A program made the translations under genes and the position numbers. This document shows positions 9,254-18,941 of a DNA stretch of 64,000 bases, one piece after another. Origin of the DNA: Lewinellaceae bacterium (GTDB lineage: Bacteria; Bacteroidota; Bacteroidia; Chitinophagales; Saprospiraceae); contig JAHELJ010000012.1 of NCBI GenBank assembly GCA_024644235.1, forward strand, positions 47,742 through 111,741, written 5' to 3'. The notes under the pieces are model-generated. The model did not search any database, had not been told where the DNA came from, and saw nothing but the letters and a program-made list of their open reading frames with translations. The number at the start of each line of letters is the position of its first letter. Position 1 is the stretch's first letter.

Positions 9254-11362
9254 ATGAAACGAATATTCATCTTTTTCCTTTTTGTTTGGCTAATGCTTAG
9301 TTGCCGTATGTCACAACAGCAAACCTCCCACCCACACACCAACCATCTTATTCACGAAAACAGTCCCTATTTACTCCAGCATGCCCATAACCCGGTGGAT
9401 TGGTACCCATGGGATAAAGAAGCCCTGGAAAAGGCTAAGAAGGAAAACAAGCTAATGATCATTAGCATCGGCTATGCAGCCTGCCATTGGTGTCATGTAA
9501 TGGAGCATGAGTCTTTTGAGGATAGCACAGTGGCCGGAATAATGAATGATCACTTCGTCAATATCAAAGTGGATCGGGAAGAAAGGCCTGATATAGACGA
9601 CGTCTATATGACTGCCTGTCAGCTCGTATCACAAAGAGGTTGTGGATGGCCGCTAAATGCATTTGCGCTTCCGGATGGTCGTCCGGTATGGGCCGGCACC
9701 TACTTTCCGAAAGATCAGTGGATGAATGTCCTGAACCAGTTTCAGAAGATGTGGGAGGAGGAACCGGAAAAACTAAATGAGTATGCGGAGCAGTTGACCC
9801 AGGGAATAAAACAACAAGAAGAGATCGTGCTGGGAAAGCCTCAGGCCTTGCAAAAGGATCACATGCATGCCATGGCCAACAACCTAATCAACCGGGTGGA
9901 TAAGAAGCATGGAGGTCGGGAAGGTGCTCCAAAATTTCCGATGCCTTCCAACTACCTCTACCTGCTTAACTATCATAAAATGACAGGGGTTGTGCGCTCC
10001 CTCGAAGCGGTAGAGACCACCTTGCAAAAAATGGCTTATGGTGGAATCTACGATCAGCTGGGAGGAGGCTTTGCGCGCTACTCGGTGGATGCAGTCTGGC
10101 TGGTGCCCCACTTCGAAAAGATGCTGTACGACAATGGCCAGTTGCTCAACCTCTATAGTAGCGCTTATCAGGTGACCGGCAATGAGTTGTACAAGACCAT
10201 CGCGTACGAAATTGTGGATTGGCTGGATCGGGAAATGACCGATTCGAGTGGTGGATTTTATTCCAGTCTCGACGCAGATAGCGAAGGGGAAGAGGGTAAA
10301 TTCTATGTATGGACCACCAATGAAGTGGATGCTCTGCTGACTCCGGAGGAAGCAAAAGTGATCCGCAATTATTACAACCTGGAAGACAAAGGCAATTGGG
10401 AACATGAGAAGAATATCCTTCATCGGCAAGATTCGGACGAGACCGTAGCCCGGGAGCTGGATCTTAGTTTAACCGATCTGACAATCACCCTCAAATCAGC
10501 CAAAGAGAAGTTGTTTCGGGCAAGAGCACTGCGCGTGCGACCTGGCCTGGATGACAAAGTGCTTACCTCGTGGAATGCCCTGATGCTCAGGGGTCTGGTG
10601 CAAGCTTACCGGGCCACTCAAGACCAGTCCTTCCTGGATCGTGCTCTACGGAATGGGGCATTTATCCGAAGAGAAATGCTGAAAGAAGACTACCGACTCG
10701 ACCGGAATTATAAGGATGGCACCACCAAGATCAATGCATTCTTAGATGACTATGCCTTTGTAATCGAGTCATTCATCAGTCTCTATCAAGCCACTTTTGA
10801 TGAATCGTGGCTCAATGATGCAAAAGCACTAACGGATTATACCATTGAGCATTTCTATGATGAAGATTCGAAATTCTTCTTCTACACTTCAAACCTTGAT
10901 GATCCGTTGGTGGCACGGAAGAAAGAACTGGGAGACAACGTCATACCCGGATCTAACAGCGCAATGGCCCGCAACCTAAATTTCCTAAGTCACTATTATT
11001 ATCAAAATGAGTACGAATCGATTAGTGACCAGATGCTCTTTAACATGATCGACCCGGTGGTGCAAAGTAAGCAAACCAGCTTTTATTCAAATTGGGCCTT
11101 GCTCTTTCTGGAAAAAATTCATCCCACCTATGAAATAGCAATAGTTGGTCCGGATTTCCAATCCATGGCATCAGAGTTTCAATCACATTTCTTGTCAAAT
11201 ACCATCTACCTTGGAGGTAGTAAGGAAGGTTCGCTTGAACTGTTGAAGGATAAATTACAACCCGGACAAACTACCATTTATGTGTGTCAGAACCGGGTCT
11301 GCCAACTGCCCGTTGTCAAAGTTGATGAAGCCCTCCGTCAGATTAAATATCTGGAGGACTGA
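9254..11362 (+). CDS. Thioredoxin-domain lipoprotein of the YyaL/SPATA20 (DUF255) family
   Basis: A 702-residue protein. It begins with a lipoprotein signal (cleavage before Cys17 in LMLSC), so it should be anchored in the cell envelope. Residues about 30-190 are the DUF255 thioredoxin-like domain: it has the family hallmark [18 protein letters not shown] and the redox-type motif C77-H-W-C80-H. The remaining 500 residues form an alpha/alpha barrel resembling N-acylglucosamine epimerase-type toroids ([42 protein letters not shown]). The start is the ATG at 9254, because the upstream TTG at 9224 overlaps the previous gene and would put a charged tail before the signal. The biochemical role of the family is unsettled. 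Confidence 0.88.
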   Translation: MKRIFIFFLFVWLMLSCRMSQQQTSHPHTNHLIHENSPYLLQHAHNPVDWYPWDKEALEKAKKENKLMIISIGYAACHWCHVMEHESFEDSTVAGIMNDHFVNIKVDREERPDIDDVYMTACQLVSQRGCGWPLNAFALPDGRPVWAGTYFPKDQWMNVLNQFQKMWEEEPEKLNEYAEQLTQGIKQQEEIVLGKPQALQKDHMHAMANNLINRVDKKHGGREGAPKFPMPSNYLYLLNYHKMTGVVRSLEAVETTLQKMAYGGIYDQLGGGFARYSVDAVWLVPHFEKMLYDNGQLLNLYSSAYQVTGNELYKTIAYEIVDWLDREMTDSSGGFYSSLDADSEGEEGKFYVWTTNEVDALLTPEEAKVIRNYYNLEDKGNWEHEKNILHRQDSDETVARELDLSLTDLTITLKSAKEKLFRARALRVRPGLDDKVLTSWNALMLRGLVQAYRATQDQSFLDRALRNGAFIRREMLKEDYRLDRNYKDGTTKINAFLDDYAFVIESFISLYQATFDESWLNDAKALTDYTIEHFYDEDSKFFFYTSNLDDPLVARKKELGDNVIPGSNSAMARNLNFLSHYYYQNEYESISDQMLFNMIDPVVQSKQTSFYSNWALLFLEKIHPTYEIAIVGPDFQSMASEFQSHFLSNTIYLGGSKEGSLELLKDKLQPGQTTIYVCQNRVCQLPVVKVDEALRQIKYLED

Positions 11363-11413
11363 TTTATCTTGATCATTTGATTTATATTCTTTGAGATCCA
11401 TCAAGATATCGGA

Positions 11414-12295
11414 GTGAAGTTCTCTTTAATGATCTTTGGTGCTATAGCAGCCGGGATTCTACTTCCCTATGGACATCACTTCACCTATCTGATCAAATAC
11501 AATTTGGTGATCATGCTGCTCCTAGCCTATCTCAACGTCTCCTTCGACCGGGGTCTGCTGCGATGGTCTCACTTGTTTGTCCTCATAGCCAATCTCAGCT
11601 TACCCCTTCTCTTTTACTTTACTCTCCTTCCATTTGGAACCACCTATGCACTTTGTGCATTTGTGATGGGCATTGTACCCACTGCAGCTGCCGCTCCAGT
11701 ACTTGCTGGATTTTTACGCACTGATGTGTCATATGTCACCACCTCGGTCCTGGTGACCAATCCCATAGTGGCACTGGTTCTTCCCTTTTTGCTACCGATG
11801 CTTGTCCGGGTAGAGGGGTCAATACGGGTGGCAGAAGTCCTTATACCGGTAGTCGCTGTGGTAGGTATTCCATTGATATTGAGCTTTGTAATCAAAAGAT
11901 CGGGACCGAAGATTCTGGGACTTTTTCGCAAAGTCTACTGGATCAGCTTTGCGCTCTTCCTTTTCAATGTCTGGATTGGTTGCAGCAAGGCTACAAACTT
12001 TATACTGTTTGATAATAAAGCCGGTCTCATCACCGTGCTGGGAATCATGGGAGTGATTTTTGTGGTGGGGCTGATTAATTTCCAAATCGGTGCGAGATTA
12101 CATCATGAGCCTCCTAGTCATGCTTCAGGTTTGGCCCTGGGAAGGAAAAACACAATGTTTGCGCTGTGGATCGCACTCGATTTTATTAGCCCTTTGGTCG
12201 CTTTGGGACCAATCTTTTACATCCTTTTTCAGAATGGGTATAATTCGCTTCAAATCTACCAGGTCGAAAAAAAGATAGGCCTGGCCAGGGACTGA
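11414..12295 (+). CDS. Bile acid:sodium symporter (BASS)-like membrane transporter
   Basis: A 293-residue protein made almost entirely of hydrophobic helices, about nine or ten by eye. Its central stretch GIVPTAAAAPVLAGFL and the following S-V-L-V-T-N-P-I-V segment resemble the crossover helices of the bile acid:sodium symporter superfamily, which includes arsenite and organic-anion carriers. The start is taken as GTG 11414; an ATG five codons later (11429) is an alternative that loses little. It follows the DUF255 lipoprotein by 51 bases on the same strand. The substrate cannot be inferred, and no arsenic or steroid genes are nearby. Confidence 0.72.
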   Translation: MKFSLMIFGAIAAGILLPYGHHFTYLIKYNLVIMLLLAYLNVSFDRGLLRWSHLFVLIANLSLPLLFYFTLLPFGTTYALCAFVMGIVPTAAAAPVLAGFLRTDVSYVTTSVLVTNPIVALVLPFLLPMLVRVEGSIRVAEVLIPVVAVVGIPLILSFVIKRSGPKILGLFRKVYWISFALFLFNVWIGCSKATNFILFDNKAGLITVLGIMGVIFVVGLINFQIGARLHHEPPSHASGLALGRKNTMFALWIALDFISPLVALGPIFYILFQNGYNSLQIYQVEKKIGLARD

Positions 12296-12296
12296 A

Positions 12297-13037
12297 CTAT
12301 AGAAATATCTGACCTTGATGGCATCGAATCACTCTTGAAGGATATTGCTCAATCAAGCGATAATCGTGGGTAGCAAAAAGAATAGTTGTACGGCTTTCCT
12401 GGTTAAGGTCATAGAGCAATTTCAGGATTTCGTCGGAAGTATCCGGATCCAGATTACCAGTAGGTTCGTCAGCTATCAATAATTCGGGCTTGTTCAAGAG
12501 AGCCCGGGCAATGGCCACTCGTTGCTGCTCCCCTCCTGATAGTTCATGTGGTTTTTTATGTTTCAAATATTGCAGCCCCACTTGAGATAACACCTCATCA
12601 ATCCTTTGACCCATCTTTGCTTCCTCCTTCCATCCGGTCGCTCTCAGGACAAACAAAAGATTCTCTTCCATGCTCCGGTCAAAGAGCAAATTAAAATCCT
12701 GAAAGATCATCCCTAATCGTCGCCTTAACCTGTAAAGATGCCGTTGCTTAATTCTTTTTAAGTCAAATCCTGCTACTTTACCCTCTCCTGCTACCAACGG
12801 CAAAGCTCCATATACCGTTTTGAGAATTGATGACTTCCCGCTCCCTGTCTTCCCAATCAGGTAAATAAATGCACCCTTTTCGATCTCCAGATCAAGGTCT
12901 TTAAAGACAAGATGATCTTCCTGGTAGATATCTGCTTGTTGAAATAGCACCACTGGTTCTTCATGATTAACCCACTTTACTCCCTGTCTGTTCTCAGTTA
13001 TGGTACTTTGTTCTGCCTGAATCGCTGTTCCGTTCAT
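12297..13037 (-). CDS. ftsE: FtsE-type ABC transporter ATP-binding protein
   Basis: A 246-residue ABC ATPase with Walker [10 protein letters not shown] (62-70), a Q-loop in [11 protein letters not shown], signature LSGGEQQR (166-173) and Walker B LLIADEP (186-192). The [18 protein letters not shown] run and DEPTGNLDP are characteristic of FtsE, which pairs with FtsX to activate peptidoglycan hydrolases during division. Its position beside ccmE and ccmF could suggest CcmA, but it is on the opposite strand and its sequence is FtsE-like. A 28-residue N-terminal tail precedes the ABC domain, longer than in E. coli FtsE; no internal Met offers a shorter start. No ftsX is in the window. Convergent with the BASS gene, one base apart. 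Confidence 0.85.
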   Translation of the reverse strand: MNGTAIQAEQSTITENRQGVKWVNHEEPVVLFQQADIYQEDHLVFKDLDLEIEKGAFIYLIGKTGSGKSSILKTVYGALPLVAGEGKVAGFDLKRIKQRHLYRLRRRLGMIFQDFNLLFDRSMEENLLFVLRATGWKEEAKMGQRIDEVLSQVGLQYLKHKKPHELSGGEQQRVAIARALLNKPELLIADEPTGNLDPDTSDEILKLLYDLNQESRTTILFATHDYRLIEQYPSRVIRCHQGQIFL

Positions 13038-13060
13038 GAATGAGATAAATTAAGTATTAT

Positions 13061-13068
13061 CAAATATA
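13061..13068 (-). promoter_or_regulatory. Candidate -7 element for ftsE
   Basis: Read on the minus strand the bases are TATATTTG, a full match to TAnnTTTG, 23 bases before the ftsE ATG. No TTG lies at the proper -33 distance. Confidence 0.38.
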
Positions 13069-13119
13069 ATCATATTTAAATCTTTGATAGACATACGTCT
13101 AAAAAAATAAATTCACCTA

Positions 13120-13152
13120 TTTGACACATGTAATGAAGGATTTGTAATTTTG
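13120..13152 (+). promoter_or_regulatory. Bacteroidota promoter for the ccmE-ccmF operon
   Basis: TTTG at 13120-13123 and TAATTTTG at 13145-13152 match the -33 and -7 consensus elements with a 21-base spacer. Transcription should begin near 13158-13160, giving a leader of about 16 bases before ccmE. This is one of the two best full promoters in the window. Confidence 0.68.
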
Positions 13153-13175
13153 GGAATCTGCAGATTATTACAACG

Positions 13176-13577
13176 ATGAAAGGCATTAAAAAAATACACA
13201 TTGTAGGAATTTTGATGGTTGGAGTAGCTATCGCATTGCTTTTCTCGGCTTCGAAAGACCTGAGTACATATGCAACCTTCGCACAAGCTGATCAGGTAAA
13301 CCGGTCCGTAAAGGTGGTGGGTGTACTGGCAAAGGATAAGGAGATGTATTACAATCCTGAAGATGATCCCAATTATTTCAGCTTTTTTGTCAAAGACGGC
13401 GATGGAGAAGAACGCAAAGTTATCCTTCATGACGCCAAACCTCAGGACTTTGAACTTTCTGAGCAAATTGTGGTTACAGGTAAGATGAAAGATGATGTGT
13501 TTGTAGCCAGCAGTCTTCTCATGAAGTGTCCCAGCAAATACAAAGATGAGGAGATCGCAGTAAGAAAGGATATCTGA
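13176..13577 (+). CDS. ccmE: Cytochrome c maturation heme chaperone CcmE, Cys-type
   Basis: A 133-residue membrane-anchored heme chaperone that carries heme from the CcmABCD side to the CcmF heme lyase in the periplasm. It has one N-terminal membrane helix (about 8-24), then an OB-fold beta-barrel (35-115). Where E. coli has the His of H-x-x-x-Y that binds heme covalently, this protein has Cys118 in CPSKY (Cys118, Tyr122), so it belongs to the CxxxY class of CcmE. Seven bases separate it from ccmF, so they form an operon. The ccmA, B, C, G and H genes are not in the window. A strong promoter lies just upstream. Confidence 0.9.
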   Translation: MKGIKKIHIVGILMVGVAIALLFSASKDLSTYATFAQADQVNRSVKVVGVLAKDKEMYYNPEDDPNYFSFFVKDGDGEERKVILHDAKPQDFELSEQIVVTGKMKDDVFVASSLLMKCPSKYKDEEIAVRKDI

Positions 13578-13584
13578 TCGATCG

Positions 13585-16416
13585 ATGCCCAACATCGAAT
13601 ATATCGGTGAGCACCTATTGCCCGGAAAAATCGGGCATTTTTTTGTTATTGCGTCGTTTGTCAGTGGTCTTTTAAGTGCTCTGGCATACGCTCTTGCGAC
13701 TCGGCATAGAGCCAATGAATCCGTGGCGATTTCCTGGAAGCTGTTAGGCAGGTGGTCATTCCTGGCTATGGTTGCTACGGCATTTTCTGTGATTGGGACC
13801 ATTTTCTACATTATGATAAATCAGTACTATGAGTATCACTATGTGTGGTCTCATGTATCTGAGCAGCTTCCTATGCAGTACATTTTTTCCGCTTTCTGGG
13901 AAGGACAGGAAGGATCATTTCTATTATGGATCTTTTGGCATTGCATCCTGGGTCTATTTCTAATGCGATTGGGCCGCACCTGGGAGGCTCCCACCATGGC
14001 GGTACTGGCAGGTATTCAGGTCTTCCTGCTTTCGATGATTATCGGCATTTACTTCACCCCCGACTTCAGGCTCGGCAGCAGTCCATTCCTTCTTTTGAGA
14101 GATGTGATGTCGGATGCTCCCATATTCAGCAATGTGAACTATGTGACACAGATCTCAGGTCAGGGACTGAATCCCCTCCTTCAAAATTACTGGATGACGA
14201 TTCACCCGCCCACATTATTCCTTGGATTTGCAGCGTGCACGATTCCTTTTTGTTACGCGGTCGCCGGGTTTTGGACAAAAGACTATAGCGGGTGGCTCAA
14301 ACCAGTGTTGCCCTGGTCACTGTTTGCCGCGGCGATCCTAGGCACTGGAATTGCAATGGGAGGAGCATGGGCATATGAAGCGCTAAGCTTCGGTGGTTAT
14401 TGGGCATGGGATCCCGTAGAGAATGCTTCTTTGGTACCATGGCTGATTCTTATCGGTGGTATACATACGAATCTCATCGCAAGTCGGACCAGCCAAAGCA
14501 TTCGCGGCACTTACATATTCTATGCACTCTCATTCCTATTCATACTGTACTCCACATTCCTGACCAGAAGCGGGATACTGGGTGACAGCTCGGTGCATGC
14601 ATTTACAGAAATGGGACTGGAATGGCAGTTAGTCATATTCATGGGGTTTTTCGCCGCTTTGAGTATTGGTCAGGTCATCGCAAATTCAAAGCATATTCCC
14701 ACACCTAAAACTGAGGAATCTTTCACTTCCCGGGAATTTTGGATGTTTATTGGGTCGCTAGTCTTACTTTTTTCTGCTGGCCTGATCACATTTACGACCT
14801 CCATCCCCGTATTTAATAAGCTGTTTGATGTTTGGGGTAGTGTCGTGGGGAAAGATATGTCAAGCTGGCACCGAGCAAGCCCAACCGACGCCATGGATCA
14901 CTACAACCGGTTTCAGCTATGGATAGCGGTCTTCATTGGCTTATTATCTGGACTTGGCCAGTTTATGCGATATAAAGAAAAGCGCTGGCAGCAATATAAG
15001 TCAGTTATTGGCAAACATATGCTGATCAGTTTGGGCTTGGCCGTGCCTCTGACCTTTGTAACTAATCTGTGGATTAATACTCCTGCCTTCCCCTATCTAT
15101 TATTGCTTTTCACTGCAATCTTTACGGTAGTGTCAAACGCCAATTACCTTATCTCGATATTGAAGGTCAAGCTAAAATCAGGAGCAGCAGCTTTCTCACA
15201 TATGGGCTTTGGTTTGATGATCGTCGGTGTCTTGGCATCGGGTATCAATAAGACATTTATTTCCAGCAATCCTTTCGCCATGCAAGGCATTTTCAGTGAG
15301 GCAGATGAGCGATTAAAAAGGAACATTTATCTGATCAAAGGTAAGCCGATGTACATGTCCGGCTATCAGGTAACTTACGTTTCTGATACCCTTATAAACA
15401 ATGACCGGTCTTACAAGGTACGCTTCGCAAAGATGGATGAAAACAGTGCCCGAGCCATCGATTCATTTGACCTTGAGCCCTATATTACTTACGATATCGG
15501 ACTCACCAAGATGGTGAATCCCAATCCATCGACGAAGCGATACCTGCATAAGGATATATTTTCTCATATCACTTCCGTGCCGGCTGAAGTACAAAGTGCA
15601 GAGCTTGCAAGGGACTTTGAGGACTCCCTGGACTATCAATTGCATTCACTTGGTCCAAATGATACTCTTATATTGAGGGAGGGAAGTGTAAAGATTCGTT
15701 CGATTAACCTAAATCCCAATCATCCCATGTATCAACCGGAGGAAGGTGACATCGCTTTTGGGATGGTACTTGATGCCTGGGATTCATTAGGGCGTCGTTA
15801 TACGGCCGAGCCAATGCTGGCTGTAAGGAAAGGATTGTACATTTATAGTTATCAGGATCAGATAAATGACTTGCATCTGCGGTTCAGGTTGACGGAGGAA
15901 GGATTACAAGCAATCTATCCTGATGAGAATCTGCTTGACTACCAGACATATACTAAGAGGCAAGGTGACAACTTTGAACATGATGGCTACCACATTCAGA
16001 TAGCCGGCTTTGACAAAAACCCCCAGCATGCTTCATACATTGCTAAAGAAGGTGATGTGGCGGTTGCAGTTGTGCTATCAGTTTCCACGGCAGATGGAAG
16101 GAGTACCACCTTGAGGCCTATTTTCTTAATCAGGGAGAACCGAACTTATCTCATTAAAGACTTTGACCCTCTCTGTGGGATATCCGCAAAATTTGCATCA
16201 GTGGATCCCAAAGAGGAGACAATCGAACTCCAGATGGCAAGCCATCAAAATCAAAACCCCATGTTCCCCATCGAAATAGCTGAAGATGTTCCAAGGAATG
16301 ACTTTATCGTACTTGAAGCCATCGAATTTCCCGGAATTAATTTTTTCTGGCTAGGTTGCATCATGATGATGGGAGGCCTTGGACTTGGTGCTTACAGAAG
16401 GTCAAGGACGATCTAG
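13585..16416 (+). CDS. ccmF: Cytochrome c-type biogenesis protein CcmF (heme lyase)
   Basis: A 943-residue polytopic membrane protein that attaches heme to apocytochrome c in the periplasm, taking it from CcmE. The WWD heme-handling motif is present near residue 272 (GGYWAWDPVENASLVPWL). Conserved His residues sit in the flanking helices, for example MTIHPPTLFLG near residue 206. After about twelve or more helices comes a periplasmic region of roughly 330 residues (about 580-910) before a last helix. This makes the protein about 300 residues longer than E. coli CcmF, as is usual in Bacteroidota. It is co-transcribed with ccmE and followed six bases later by the DUF2520 gene. Confidence 0.93.
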   Translation: MPNIEYIGEHLLPGKIGHFFVIASFVSGLLSALAYALATRHRANESVAISWKLLGRWSFLAMVATAFSVIGTIFYIMINQYYEYHYVWSHVSEQLPMQYIFSAFWEGQEGSFLLWIFWHCILGLFLMRLGRTWEAPTMAVLAGIQVFLLSMIIGIYFTPDFRLGSSPFLLLRDVMSDAPIFSNVNYVTQISGQGLNPLLQNYWMTIHPPTLFLGFAACTIPFCYAVAGFWTKDYSGWLKPVLPWSLFAAAILGTGIAMGGAWAYEALSFGGYWAWDPVENASLVPWLILIGGIHTNLIASRTSQSIRGTYIFYALSFLFILYSTFLTRSGILGDSSVHAFTEMGLEWQLVIFMGFFAALSIGQVIANSKHIPTPKTEESFTSREFWMFIGSLVLLFSAGLITFTTSIPVFNKLFDVWGSVVGKDMSSWHRASPTDAMDHYNRFQLWIAVFIGLLSGLGQFMRYKEKRWQQYKSVIGKHMLISLGLAVPLTFVTNLWINTPAFPYLLLLFTAIFTVVSNANYLISILKVKLKSGAAAFSHMGFGLMIVGVLASGINKTFISSNPFAMQGIFSEADERLKRNIYLIKGKPMYMSGYQVTYVSDTLINNDRSYKVRFAKMDENSARAIDSFDLEPYITYDIGLTKMVNPNPSTKRYLHKDIFSHITSVPAEVQSAELARDFEDSLDYQLHSLGPNDTLILREGSVKIRSINLNPNHPMYQPEEGDIAFGMVLDAWDSLGRRYTAEPMLAVRKGLYIYSYQDQINDLHLRFRLTEEGLQAIYPDENLLDYQTYTKRQGDNFEHDGYHIQIAGFDKNPQHASYIAKEGDVAVAVVLSVSTADGRSTTLRPIFLIRENRTYLIKDFDPLCGISAKFASVDPKEETIELQMASHQNQNPMFPIEIAEDVPRNDFIVLEAIEFPGINFFWLGCIMMMGGLGLGAYRRSRTI

Positions 16417-16422
16417 AATTTG

Positions 16423-17223
16423 ATGAAGGTTGTCATTATTGGTTCAGGTAATGTCGGTACGCATTTCGCAAAGCGATTGAAGGAATCTGAACAAACAGAC
16501 ATTATTCAGATCATTTCCCGATCGTTAGATAGTGCCAGAAGACTAGCCAGAACTATTGGAGCAACTTACACCAACAAACTGGAGGAAATTAATTCAGATC
16601 TGGATCTAGTGTTATTAGCCGTCAGTGATGATGCGATTGAATCGATACTAAATCAACTACCAGATACTATTCAGGATAGGATTGTTTGCCACACATCTGG
16701 GTCAGTTCCCGCCACTGTTGCCTCACAGAAATTCAAGAATTATGGAGTTATCTATCCTTTGCAAACATTTAGAATAGGGACCGAGATCTCATGGGAGCAG
16801 ATTCCTGTTTTCATCACTGCATCAAATCGTCGATCAGAAAACACTCTTCTGGTCCTATCCAAAAGGTTGAGCGATAATGTGGAGAAGATCAGTGATAAAC
16901 AACGTCAATCCCTACATTTAGCTGCTGTTTTCGTATGTAATTTTCCAAATGCTCTCTACGCTGTGGGAGAACAAATTTGTCAGACTCAGAACCTGGATTT
17001 TCGTCATTTGCAGCCGCTAATCACTGAGACCGCCGATAAGATCAAGGAGACACATCCGATAGATGCGCAAACTGGACCTGCAAGACGGCACGACAAGAAA
17101 GTCATTAACATGCATCTAAAAATTTTATCCAATCAGAGTGAATTAGTGAGTATCTATCAAGCCCTAACTCGATTGATCCAGGAACAAGCTCGAAATAAAA
17201 CAGAAAAACCGCGCTACTTTTAG
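16423..17223 (+). CDS. Rossmann-fold DUF2520 domain protein
   Basis: A 266-residue predicted NAD(P)-dependent dehydrogenase-like protein. Residues 1-125 form a Rossmann fold with the nucleotide-binding loop GSGNVGTHFA and the segment VLLAVSDDAIESI; the remainder is the helical DUF2520 domain, with the conserved HLAAVFVCNFPNALYAVGE helix and the AQTGPARRHD turn. The family resembles ProC/prephenate dehydrogenase folds but has no settled reaction. The start is ATG 16423 rather than the overlapping TTG 16420. It trails ccmF by six bases, so it is the last gene of that operon, which does not by itself imply a role in cytochrome maturation. Its last codons and stop lie inside a terminator hairpin. 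Confidence 0.85.
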   Translation: MKVVIIGSGNVGTHFAKRLKESEQTDIIQIISRSLDSARRLARTIGATYTNKLEEINSDLDLVLLAVSDDAIESILNQLPDTIQDRIVCHTSGSVPATVASQKFKNYGVIYPLQTFRIGTEISWEQIPVFITASNRRSENTLLVLSKRLSDNVEKISDKQRQSLHLAAVFVCNFPNALYAVGEQICQTQNLDFRHLQPLITETADKIKETHPIDAQTGPARRHDKKVINMHLKILSNQSELVSIYQALTRLIQEQARNKTEKPRYF

Positions 17224-17231
17224 CGCGGTTT
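17206..17231 (+). terminator. Hairpin terminator overlapping the DUF2520 stop codon
   Basis: A perfect 11-base-pair stem (17206-17216 with 17221-17231) closes a CTTT loop. The TAG stop codon (17221-17223) is the first three bases of the descending arm. A weak T-rich tail follows on the plus strand. The A-rich bases before the stem would give a better T-tail on the minus strand, so it may work both ways. Confidence 0.72.
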
Positions 17232-17308
17232 CTTGTAAATACCAACTTATGTACCAGTACTGCAAACTTTTAATGATTTAAAACCTTTTCCTGTTTATTA
17301 ATAGATGA

Positions 17309-17329
17309 AAAAACCAGCGCCTGGTCTTT
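17309..17329 (-). terminator. Intrinsic terminator of the gene at 17359-18021
   Basis: Read on the minus strand, AAAGACCAG, loop GCG, CTGGTTTTT forms a nine-pair stem (one G-U) running straight into a six-T tract, about 30 bases after that gene's stop codon. Its orientation and distance fit the minus-strand gene and support its being transcribed. Confidence 0.6.
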
Positions 17330-17358
17330 GTGGTGAACGATCCAAAGTTTGAATTCCA

Positions 17359-18021
17359 TCAGCGTGCTGCTGTTACCTCAGATCTTTCACCAACCAATGC
17401 GCTGGTCGTCACCCAATTGATTTGCTCGTTAATAAAATTTTTGCATTCCGCATGCTTACCCTGAACATCAAGCCTTGGCAAAGAGAATGACCGATTCCAG
17501 TCGAAGCTTGCAGCCAGGTTTAATCCATAGCTAGCAGTACATCTGTCCAATTTGCTTATCCCATTTACAAAATTGTACTCGATGCTGATCGCATTCGACA
17601 GGGTTCGAACAAACCCAGCTCTGTATTTTCGCGCTCCAGTTGTAAACTGTTCTTCGACCAGAGCTCCAAGGCCTGATGCAGGGTGTGAAACCATAGTATT
17701 ATCGTCACAGATTTGATGATCCAGATTTGAGAGTCGCAGAGTAAAATTGAGGTCAGCCTGCCAGGCTAAATTTCTTGCAGGCCGACCCCATTTGAAAAGA
17801 TCCGATTGATTTTCAATTTGGCTTTTGATAAGCTGAAAACTGGCCAGCTGCCCTTGAAAACCTAGCTCCAGTTGATTTATTAAAATATATGGCAGACTGG
17901 CCAGTGGGGAGAATAACTCTAGAACTCTCTTTGATATCTGAGGTATAGGTATAGTTGTCGAAATCATCGAAAAATTTCCCCGAATGGAATAACACGGGTT
18001 GATCAGTATCATAGGATTCAT
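17359..18021 (-). CDS. Unrecognised protein, 220 residues
   Basis: An open frame I do not recognise. From the first ATG it would encode 220 residues with no clear signal peptide or transmembrane helix. It has a mildly hydrophobic N-terminal third (PIPQISKRVLELFSPLASLPYILINQ) and a mixed C-terminal part with NFTLRLSN- and SIEYNFVNG-type strands. Starts at residues 4 or 19 are also possible. Support for a real gene is its length, the lack of any competing long frame, and a well-placed minus-strand terminator after its stop. Against it are the missing family features and the AT-rich, promoter-less flank. It could be a lineage-specific gene or a decaying one. Confidence 0.45.
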   Translation of the reverse strand: MNPMILINPCYSIRGNFSMISTTIPIPQISKRVLELFSPLASLPYILINQLELGFQGQLASFQLIKSQIENQSDLFKWGRPARNLAWQADLNFTLRLSNLDHQICDDNTMVSHPASGLGALVEEQFTTGARKYRAGFVRTLSNAISIEYNFVNGISKLDRCTASYGLNLAASFDWNRSFSLPRLDVQGKHAECKNFINEQINWVTTSALVGERSEVTAAR

Positions 18022-18308
18022 TTACTCGCTATCAATTAGTATCGTAGCTTACGTGTGTCGAATAAACTGTAAAACCTATGAGTGCGCTCGCAGTAAGAAT
18101 TTACCGCTATGTGTGTTCGCTTTTAGCTATGAGTATTACAAACAGTGGAATGTGTTCGGATAAGAATAACTTTAATTTAATGGAATATTTTGGTAAATAT
18201 TGTCTGTCTGGTATAAAATAATGCGTTAAATTTTCTCATCATATCTATCGGGATTGACCAAGAGCCTGTTACAGCGGATTCATAATTAATATATGTTAAA
18301 CAGAGTCA
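18022..18308. other. AT-rich intergenic region
   Basis: About 290 bases with no gene, between two minus-strand genes. The octamer CTATGAGT occurs twice (near 18077 and 18127), and TGTG(T)TCG-like words occur three times (near 18053, 18112 and 18151). I cannot assign a function, and the uridine kinase transcript must end here without a clear hairpin. Confidence 0.35.
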
Positions 18309-18941
18309 TCAATTTGACTCGAGACAAGCTCGAATAAATCCTGCTAGGATGTCCACTCCCTTATCCAGTTGGTCGTTGTTGTTAATGACGATGTCCGCAC
18401 TCTCACGCATCGGAGCGATATACTTATCAAAGGCTGGAGAAACATGATGCTCACAGCGATGTAGAAGCACGTCGACAGGGTAGTTTCTTTCCAATCTATC
18501 CCGCCTTATACGCCGTATGACCTTCAGATTATCTTTGGTGTGTACGAACACCTTGTAATCAATCTGATCACGGATATCGGCATCAAGAAAAATGAACAAT
18601 CCCTCCACTACGATCACTCTTGAGGGGGTGATGCTGACAAACCTGGTTTCGTGCTCCTGCCTATTATAAATGTACTCCTCCCTGCTGACCTCTTGTCCTG
18701 ATTTTAGCTTAGCCAGATCTTTCCTGAAGGCATCCAGATCAAAAGCACTGGGAACATCAAAATTCTCAAACCCATCTGTGTCCAGTTCCTGACTATCTCT
18801 CGGATGATAATAATTGTCTTGAGTAAGCACACTGATCTCGCCTGCATTAAAGTGCGCTTGCAGCCTGCGAACTAGTTCTGTTTTCCCTGACCCGCTAGCT
18901 CCTGTTATACCAAATACTGTAGTCCCAACGAAGTCTGACAT
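18309..18941 (-). CDS. udk: Uridine kinase
   Basis: A 210-residue P-loop kinase that phosphorylates uridine and cytidine to UMP and CMP in pyrimidine salvage. The Walker A motif is GASGSGKT (14-21), followed by the family segments LTQDNYYHPR, NFDVPSAFD and VVEGLFIFLD, and the lid region KVIRRIRRDRLERNYP. Length matches the Udk family. It is divergent from the nucleoside transporter gene nupC, 121 bases apart, so uptake and trapping of uridine could share a control region, although I see no operator there. Confidence 0.93.
   Translation of the reverse strand: MSDFVGTTVFGITGASGSGKTELVRRLQAHFNAGEISVLTQDNYYHPRDSQELDTDGFENFDVPSAFDLDAFRKDLAKLKSGQEVSREEYIYNRQEHETRFVSITPSRVIVVEGLFIFLDADIRDQIDYKVFVHTKDNLKVIRRIRRDRLERNYPVDVLLHRCEHHVSPAFDKYIAPMRESADIVINNNDQLDKGVDILAGFIRACLESN

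Noticed and set aside
12297..13037. Reading the ABC ATPase as CcmA because ccmE and ccmF are adjacent
   Set aside because: It is on the opposite strand and has FtsE-type sequence around the Q-loop and D-loop.
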